From: Candidatus Amarolinea dominans
GTDB taxonomy: Bacteria > Chloroflexota > Anaerolineae > SSC4 > Amarolineaceae
NCBI GenBank assembly: GCA_016719785.1
Contig: JADJYJ010000003.1
Coordinates: 620,001 to 684,000, forward strand
Reading direction: 5' to 3'
Length of the DNA: 64,000 bases
Shown here piece after piece: positions 59,604 through 64,000 of the stretch. A model generated the notes under the pieces. That model was not told where the DNA came from and searched no databases. It worked only from the letters and a program-made list of their open reading frames with translations. The position numbers were made by a program, and so were the translations under genes. Position 1 is the first letter of the stretch, and each line of letters starts with the position of its first letter.

Positions 59604-60075
59604 ACGGGATTAGCTTGCACACGCGTGCCTGGTAGTTGCCATAGTTCGCCAGTTTTTGCCGCATCCAGAATTCTTCGCGACGGGATTTGAGGTCGAAGAA
59701 GATGAACAGCACCAGCGCGTACAACACGCCGAGGGTGCTGCGGTTGACCAGGCCCCAGCCCAGCGCCGCCAGGATGATGCCTGCGTAGATCGGATGGCGT
59801 ACGAATCGGTACGGCCCGGAGGCAACCAACTTGGCGCCCTCCACCGGATGAGGGAGCGCGCTGAGGTTGGAGCCAAGCCGCAAGACGGCGCTGCTGCTCA
59901 ACAGACCGCCTGCGATCACCAGGGCCACGCCCGTCAGCGCCAGGCCGGCCGCCCAACGGCCTGACCAGGCCGGCAGTCCCGGCGCTGTTTTGGGGCCAAA
60001 CACCACCAGGGCAAAGAGCACGCCCTGGATGATCACAAACCACTCGCCACGTTGATTCTTCCACCATGGTGCCAT
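59593..60075 (-). CDS. Isoprenylcysteine carboxyl methyltransferase (ICMT)-family membrane protein
   Basis: A 160-residue protein with four to five TM helices (FVIIQGVLFALVVFGPK, WAAGLALTGVALVIAGGLLS, IYAGIILAALGWGLVNRS, TLGVLYALVLFIFFDLKSRR). The SGPYRFVRHPIYAGI motif followed by EEFWMRQKLANYGNYQARV is the ICMT/PEMT SAM-binding C-terminus. Bacterial members methylate unknown small molecules or lipids. The last codons overlap the CSLREA gene tail-to-tail. Confidence 0.88.
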   Translation of the reverse strand: MAPWWKNQRGEWFVIIQGVLFALVVFGPKTAPGLPAWSGRWAAGLALTGVALVIAGGLLSSSAVLRLGSNLSALPHPVEGAKLVASGPYRFVRHPIYAGIILAALGWGLVNRSTLGVLYALVLFIFFDLKSRREEFWMRQKLANYGNYQARVCKLIPFIY

Positions 60076-60171
60076 TGCTTCTCGATGTGGCTCCTTTCGG
60101 GTTATTACGGTCCTCAGGCGTTTCTGCTAACGCCTCTGCGAACGCCATTGTAGCACATCTGGTGTGTAACA

Positions 60172-60263
60172 GTATCTTCTCAATTTGTAGGAGCGCACCC
60201 TTGCGGTCGCCCACGCGGGCAGGCGCAAGGCCATGCCCCTGCCCCGGATTATTGAAAAGATAC
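60172..60263. mobile_element. Dispersed palindromic element, copy C (MITE/REP-like, 92 bp)
   Basis: GTATCTTCTCAAT (60172-60184) and ATTGAAAAGATAC (60251-60263) are 13-bp terminal inverted repeats with one mismatch. The interior matches copy B (40321) in reverse complement over ~70 bp and copy A (26087) over ~50 bp. No coding capacity. No clear target-site duplication. Confidence 0.8.
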
Positions 60264-60488
60264 GTGTAACAGACACTTGTGGCCCGCCGTCAGAATTTGC
60301 GCTCGTACTGATTATTTTCTTGTCTTTCTCTTCGACCGTTCGCTTGCTGGTTGATACCTTCCTGTTCCCCGCACTCATCAAGCTCTGGTCTCCCGCTTCG
60401 TGCTCCCTGCTCGCCGTCTCGATGCCCACCGATGTGCCGCTCATTCCGATGGTTCTACTGAAGTCTGGATTGATTCTCGGAGGTTCGC
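60264..60488. other. Intergenic region before RHS gene, no feature seen
   Basis: About 225 bp, richer in T than its surroundings, between repeat copy C and the RHS gene. I find no convincing gene, promoter pair or hairpin. Short frames across it do not look coding. Confidence 0.5.
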
Positions 60489-63400
60489 ATGTCTCAACGC
60501 ACTCGCCGCATCTATCTTGTCTTGACCTGGCTCGTGATTCTGACGTTGACGATGACCCCTTTGGCGCAGGCCGATCAAGCGGTGCGCGCCATGCCTACCG
60601 CACCGACGCTGCCGACTCTGTTGCCGCCGGCCGGCCGCAATGGCCTGGGCATGGGCCAAAAGGAGAACGGCAACCCGGCCGACGTCCCCATCCAGATGAT
60701 GGATGGGGCCAATGTCACCAACGGCAACCTGCTCCTGAGCGACACGCACTTCCAGTTCAACGGCGTTGGCCCCACCTTTGGCTTGCAGGTGGCCTACAAT
60801 AGCCAGGCCGCGCCGACCCTCGCGCCGATGGGGCGCAAATGGACACACAGCCTCAACGTCTACCTGGAAACAACCAGCAACGGTCTGCGCCTGCACAAGG
60901 GCGATGGCGAGACCATTGACTACCTGAACAGTTGTCGCCAGGATGTCAACCGCACGGCAACGCCGATTGATGTCCTCGATGTGCAGTTGGACGCCGAACG
61001 CTGGGGCACGCAGCTTGGCGACTCCTTCTTCGATGTTTTCTTCGACGTGCAATTGCCGGCCGATAACCGCACCGATATCGTGGATGTGCAGACCGTGGCC
61101 GCGGCGTTCGCACTGCCCTGCACGGACGTGCTGCCGGCCTATCAACTGTGGACAGGCTATCAGGCCGATGGCGTCTTCAGCGAGATCATCGCCGACCCGG
61201 CCGGCCCGCAGTTGCGCACGCGTGATGGCCTGATCTATCAGTTCCGCCCGCTGGCCGATCTGGTTGCGCCGGGCTACCTGGCCAGCGTGATGGACCGCAG
61301 CGGCAATGGCTACATGCTGACTTATGCACCCAGCAGCGGACGCCTGACCCAAGCCGAGAGCACCTCCGGCATGTCGCTGCAATTTCTCTACAACACGAAT
61401 GGCACCCTGCGCCAGGCTCGCGATCATACCGGCCGCCAGGTCAACTACAACTACGGCGGCGGCGGCGATTTGGCCAGCGTCAATCGCTTTGGCGCGGCCT
61501 GGCGCACCTATGGCTACACCGGTGTTGATCTCCTGGAAACCGACACTGACGCGATTGGCAAAATGACCCAGTATCAGTACGATGGCCTGGCGCGCCTGAT
61601 CTCGCTGCAGCGGCCGGACACCTTGCTGCCGCAAACTTACAATTATGCGGTCGGCCAGACCGACGTGACCGATCCCCTGGGCCGCATGACCACGGTGATG
61701 TACGCGCCCACCAGCAGCCGCATCAGCCAGGTGAGCAACAGCGCCACCGGCATGGTCATCCTGTACGACTATGACAGTCGCGGCAACCTGCAGCACCTGG
61801 GCGGCGGAGACGGCAATCACTACGAGTACGACAGCCGCGGCAGCCTGCTGCGCATCCAGTCCGCACACCCGGACCCGGCCGCGACCGAGCGCCTGGAGAC
61901 TCGTTTCACCTATGACCTGTGCAACAACCAGACGTCGGTGCAGGATGCGCAGGGCGCGGTGACCAGCAACACCTACAGCGCCACGACCTGCCAGTTGCTC
62001 AGCTCCACCGACCCGCTGGGCCACACGACGCAGTTCATCAATAACGGTCGCGGCCAGCCGCTGCAGATTGTGGATACGCTGGGTGCGGTCACGCAGAATA
62101 CCTATGACGGCGATGGGAATCTGACACAGGCGATGGACGCGGGCGGCAATGCCACAACCTTCACCTTTGACAACCTCAACCGCCGCGTGAGTGAGACCAA
62201 GCCAGGCGGCGGCGCCACCACGTTCCAATATGATACATTCGACCGCCAGACACGCATCACGGCCGCGCTGGGCGGCGTGACACAGATGGTGTACGACGCG
62301 CTGGGCAATCTCACCGCGGCCACCGATCCTGACGCCCGCACGACCGAGTACACCTACGACGGTCGCGGCAACAAGCTGGCAGTAAAGGACGCGGCCGGCC
62401 ACACCACCCAGTACATGGTCGACGCCGCGAATCGCATGGTGCGCATGACCGATCCGGCCGGGCAGATGACCCAGGTGACCTACGACGGTCACGACCGCCC
62501 CGTGCAGGTGGTGGCGCCGCAGGGGCAGACGACGACTCTGGCTTACGATGATGCCAGCCGGGCGCGCACGATCACGAACGCAGTCGGCCAGACCACGACC
62601 TTTCAATTGGATCGCATCGGCCGTGTGACACAGGTGACGAACGCGGACGGCAAATCCAATGTCTACCAATACAACCTGGCGGGCAACATCATTCAGGTCA
62701 CCGACCCGCTCAGCCGCACGGAAACTTTCGCCTACGATGCTGCAGGGCGCAAGCTCAGCGAGACCGATGCCCTGAGCCAGACGACGACCTATGCGTATGA
62801 CGCTGGCGGCAACGTGACCGCGCTGACGAACGCGCGCGGCCAAACCACCAACTTCAGCTATGACTACGCCCATCGCATGACCCAGGTGAACGATCCCCTG
62901 GGCGGCATGACGCAGTTGCAGTACGATGCACTCGGCCATACGACGGCTGTCATCAACGCGGTGGGACAGACGACGCAGTTTGTCTATGATACCGACGGCC
63001 GTTTGACCCAAGCCACGCGTGCGACCGGTGGCCCACCGGAGACGACGCAGATTCAGTACAGCCCGGCCGGTCGGCAGACGGGGATGATCGCGCCGCTAGG
63101 CAACAGCATCCAGACCACGCTCGATGCGTTGGGCCGCGTGGTGCAGGAGGTGGAGGGGGGGTACATTACCCTGTTCCAGTATGACAGCCGCGGGCGCCGC
63201 ACCCAGATGACCGATGCCAACGGTGGGGTGTGGGTCTATGGCTATGATGACCTGGGGCGCCTGACCAGCAGCACGGATCCACTCAGCCGGCTGACGGGTT
63301 ATCAGTATGATCTGCTCGGCAACCTGACCGACAAGATCGCGCCAGACGGCAGCATCACCCACTACGCCTACGACAATCAGAACCGCATCACGCGCACCGA

Positions 63401-64000
63401 TTACAGCGATGGCAGCCACGATGAGCAGACGTATGATGCGGTCGGCAATGTCACGGCGGCCCGGCACTTCAACGGCAGCGGCGCCTTGACCACGGAGACC
63501 ACGTTCACCTACGATGCGCGCAACCGGGTTGTGCAAACCGCGCAGGTGATCTCGCCCACGCTGGCAGCCATGATCGGCTATGAGTACGACGCGGTGGGCA
63601 ACCCAACGCGCAAGACCTATCAACTGCCGGGGCTGACCGCGCCCGCGCAGGTGGATATGACCTGGGACGCGAAGAATCGTTTGACTCAGATGGTGCGCAG
63701 CGACAACGGCGGCACGCTGACCACAACAGAGGGCAAGACCTACGACCTGGAAGGCCGCGTCACGCAGTCTGTCTTCAGGAAGAACGGCGCGGCGGTGGGG
63801 TATGCAGTCTACAGCTACAACGGCGCCGGCCGCTTGAGCCAGGTGCGTCATTGCCAGGATGCAGGCTGCACGGTGCAGCTCTCACGCTTGCTCTACACCT
63901 ATGATGCCAACGGCAACCGCTTGCAGGAGACAGTGGAGCAGGGCAGCCAGACGACGCAACTGCAATACACTTACGACCCGTTGACTCACAGCCGGTTGAC
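60489..64000 (+). CDS. Secreted RHS/YD-repeat protein, 3' end outside window
   Basis: ATG 60489 behind CGGAGG opens a frame that runs to the window end (1170 codons seen). Signal peptide MSQRTRRIYLVLTWLVILTL to about residue 29. A DUF6531-like N-terminal domain (VTNGNLLLSDTHFQFNGVGP, FGLQVAYNSQ, GRKWTHSLNVYLE, LQTRDGLIYQF-type) precedes more than 25 YD/RHS repeats of about 20 residues (GxxxxxxYDxxGNLTxxTDP), e.g. YEYDSRGSLLRIQ and FVYDTDGRLTQATRATG. Such proteins form a large beta-cocoon, often with a C-terminal toxin or effector; that part is not in the window. Repeat copy C lies 225 bp upstream. Confidence 0.92.
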   Translation, partial: MSQRTRRIYLVLTWLVILTLTMTPLAQADQAVRAMPTAPTLPTLLPPAGRNGLGMGQKENGNPADVPIQMMDGANVTNGNLLLSDTHFQFNGVGPTFGLQVAYNSQAAPTLAPMGRKWTHSLNVYLETTSNGLRLHKGDGETIDYLNSCRQDVNRTATPIDVLDVQLDAERWGTQLGDSFFDVFFDVQLPADNRTDIVDVQTVAAAFALPCTDVLPAYQLWTGYQADGVFSEIIADPAGPQLRTRDGLIYQFRPLADLVAPGYLASVMDRSGNGYMLTYAPSSGRLTQAESTSGMSLQFLYNTNGTLRQARDHTGRQVNYNYGGGGDLASVNRFGAAWRTYGYTGVDLLETDTDAIGKMTQYQYDGLARLISLQRPDTLLPQTYNYAVGQTDVTDPLGRMTTVMYAPTSSRISQVSNSATGMVILYDYDSRGNLQHLGGGDGNHYEYDSRGSLLRIQSAHPDPAATERLETRFTYDLCNNQTSVQDAQGAVTSNTYSATTCQLLSSTDPLGHTTQFINNGRGQPLQIVDTLGAVTQNTYDGDGNLTQAMDAGGNATTFTFDNLNRRVSETKPGGGATTFQYDTFDRQTRITAALGGVTQMVYDALGNLTAATDPDARTTEYTYDGRGNKLAVKDAAGHTTQYMVDAANRMVRMTDPAGQMTQVTYDGHDRPVQVVAPQGQTTTLAYDDASRARTITNAVGQTTTFQLDRIGRVTQVTNADGKSNVYQYNLAGNIIQVTDPLSRTETFAYDAAGRKLSETDALSQTTTYAYDAGGNVTALTNARGQTTNFSYDYAHRMTQVNDPLGGMTQLQYDALGHTTAVINAVGQTTQFVYDTDGRLTQATRATGGPPETTQIQYSPAGRQTGMIAPLGNSIQTTLDALGRVVQEVEGGYITLFQYDSRGRRTQMTDANGGVWVYGYDDLGRLTSSTDPLSRLTGYQYDLLGNLTDKIAPDGSITHYAYDNQNRITRTDYSDGSHDEQTYDAVGNVTAARHFNGSGALTTETTFTYDARNRVVQTAQVISPTLAAMIGYEYDAVGNPTRKTYQLPGLTAPAQVDMTWDAKNRLTQMVRSDNGGTLTTTEGKTYDLEGRVTQSVFRKNGAAVGYAVYSYNGAGRLSQVRHCQDAGCTVQLSRLLYTYDANGNRLQETVEQGSQTTQLQYTYDPLTHSRL

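Noticed and set aside
60441..63011. An 856-codon minus-strand open frame
   Set aside because: It is fully antisense to the RHS gene. Its Val/His/Ala-rich composition reflects the GC-rich repeat codons of the plus strand, and it has no SD or family motif.

Overview
The window is a high-GC bacterial chromosome segment. I infer a member of the phylum Chloroflexota, probably Anaerolineae/Caldilineae-like. The reasons are the dcw cluster layout, a bacterial XPB helicase with its Helicase_C_3 partner, a c-di-AMP receptor next to tmk, secreted CSLREA/dockerin, Ig-like and RHS proteins, and no outer-membrane or LPS genes. This is an inference from gene content; there is no rRNA in the window to settle it.

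Layout. 1-3.7 kb (minus strand): a truncated yvcK, murJ and a secreted C39-peptidase/TPR protein. 3.9-7.3 kb (plus): a membrane-anchored coiled-coil protein with HhH domains and an Ig-like repeat protein that carries a frameshift and a decayed repeat. 7.5-12.5 kb: a damaged type I restriction-modification island (hsdM and hsdR truncated, an AlbA_2 ATPase lacking its N-terminus, hsdS and a four-helix-bundle suffix protein intact). 12.5-18.2 kb: small genes, then marR with a heterodimeric ABC exporter. 18.0-20.6 kb (minus): a tiny CxxC protein, a lipid kinase, an M19 dipeptidase and a 50-residue Pmp3/YqaE membrane protein. 20.7-25.7 kb (minus): a three-gene XPB helicase cassette. 25.9 kb: tRNA-Glu(CTC) with consensus promoter and terminator.

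26.2-45.2 kb is a long dcw (division and cell wall) cluster on the plus strand: MraZ operator-mraZ-rsmH-ftsL-like-ftsI-murF-mraY-orf-murD-ftsW-murG-two membrane proteins-murC-murB-ddl-ftsQ-ftsA-ftsZ, closed by a strong terminator. murE is not in the cluster. The genes supply the cytoplasmic muropeptide ligases, the lipid I/II steps, the septal transpeptidase/SEDS pair and the Z-ring with its anchor; murJ and yvcK nearby belong to the same physiology.

45.3-60 kb: a TPR protein, a 0.7-kb intergenic region with a MITE, an ECF sigma factor, a methyltransferase, folB-folK-folE, truD, an acyltransferase-like gene, an R3H/Ycf45-type ATPase, tmk-darA, an FmdB zinc ribbon, gmk, rhomboid, ybaK, a VOC protein, a CSLREA-dockerin protein and an ICMT-like methyltransferase. 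60.5 kb to the end: an RHS-repeat protein open at the window edge.

The most unusual features are repeats in or beside essential genes: a 7-bp tandem array inside murF, a low-complexity stretch read in two frames by ftsW and murG, a 12-bp Shine-Dalgarno-like array just before gmk, a 142-bp MITE with 19-bp perfect ends and a 9-bp target duplication, and two other families of dispersed palindromes.
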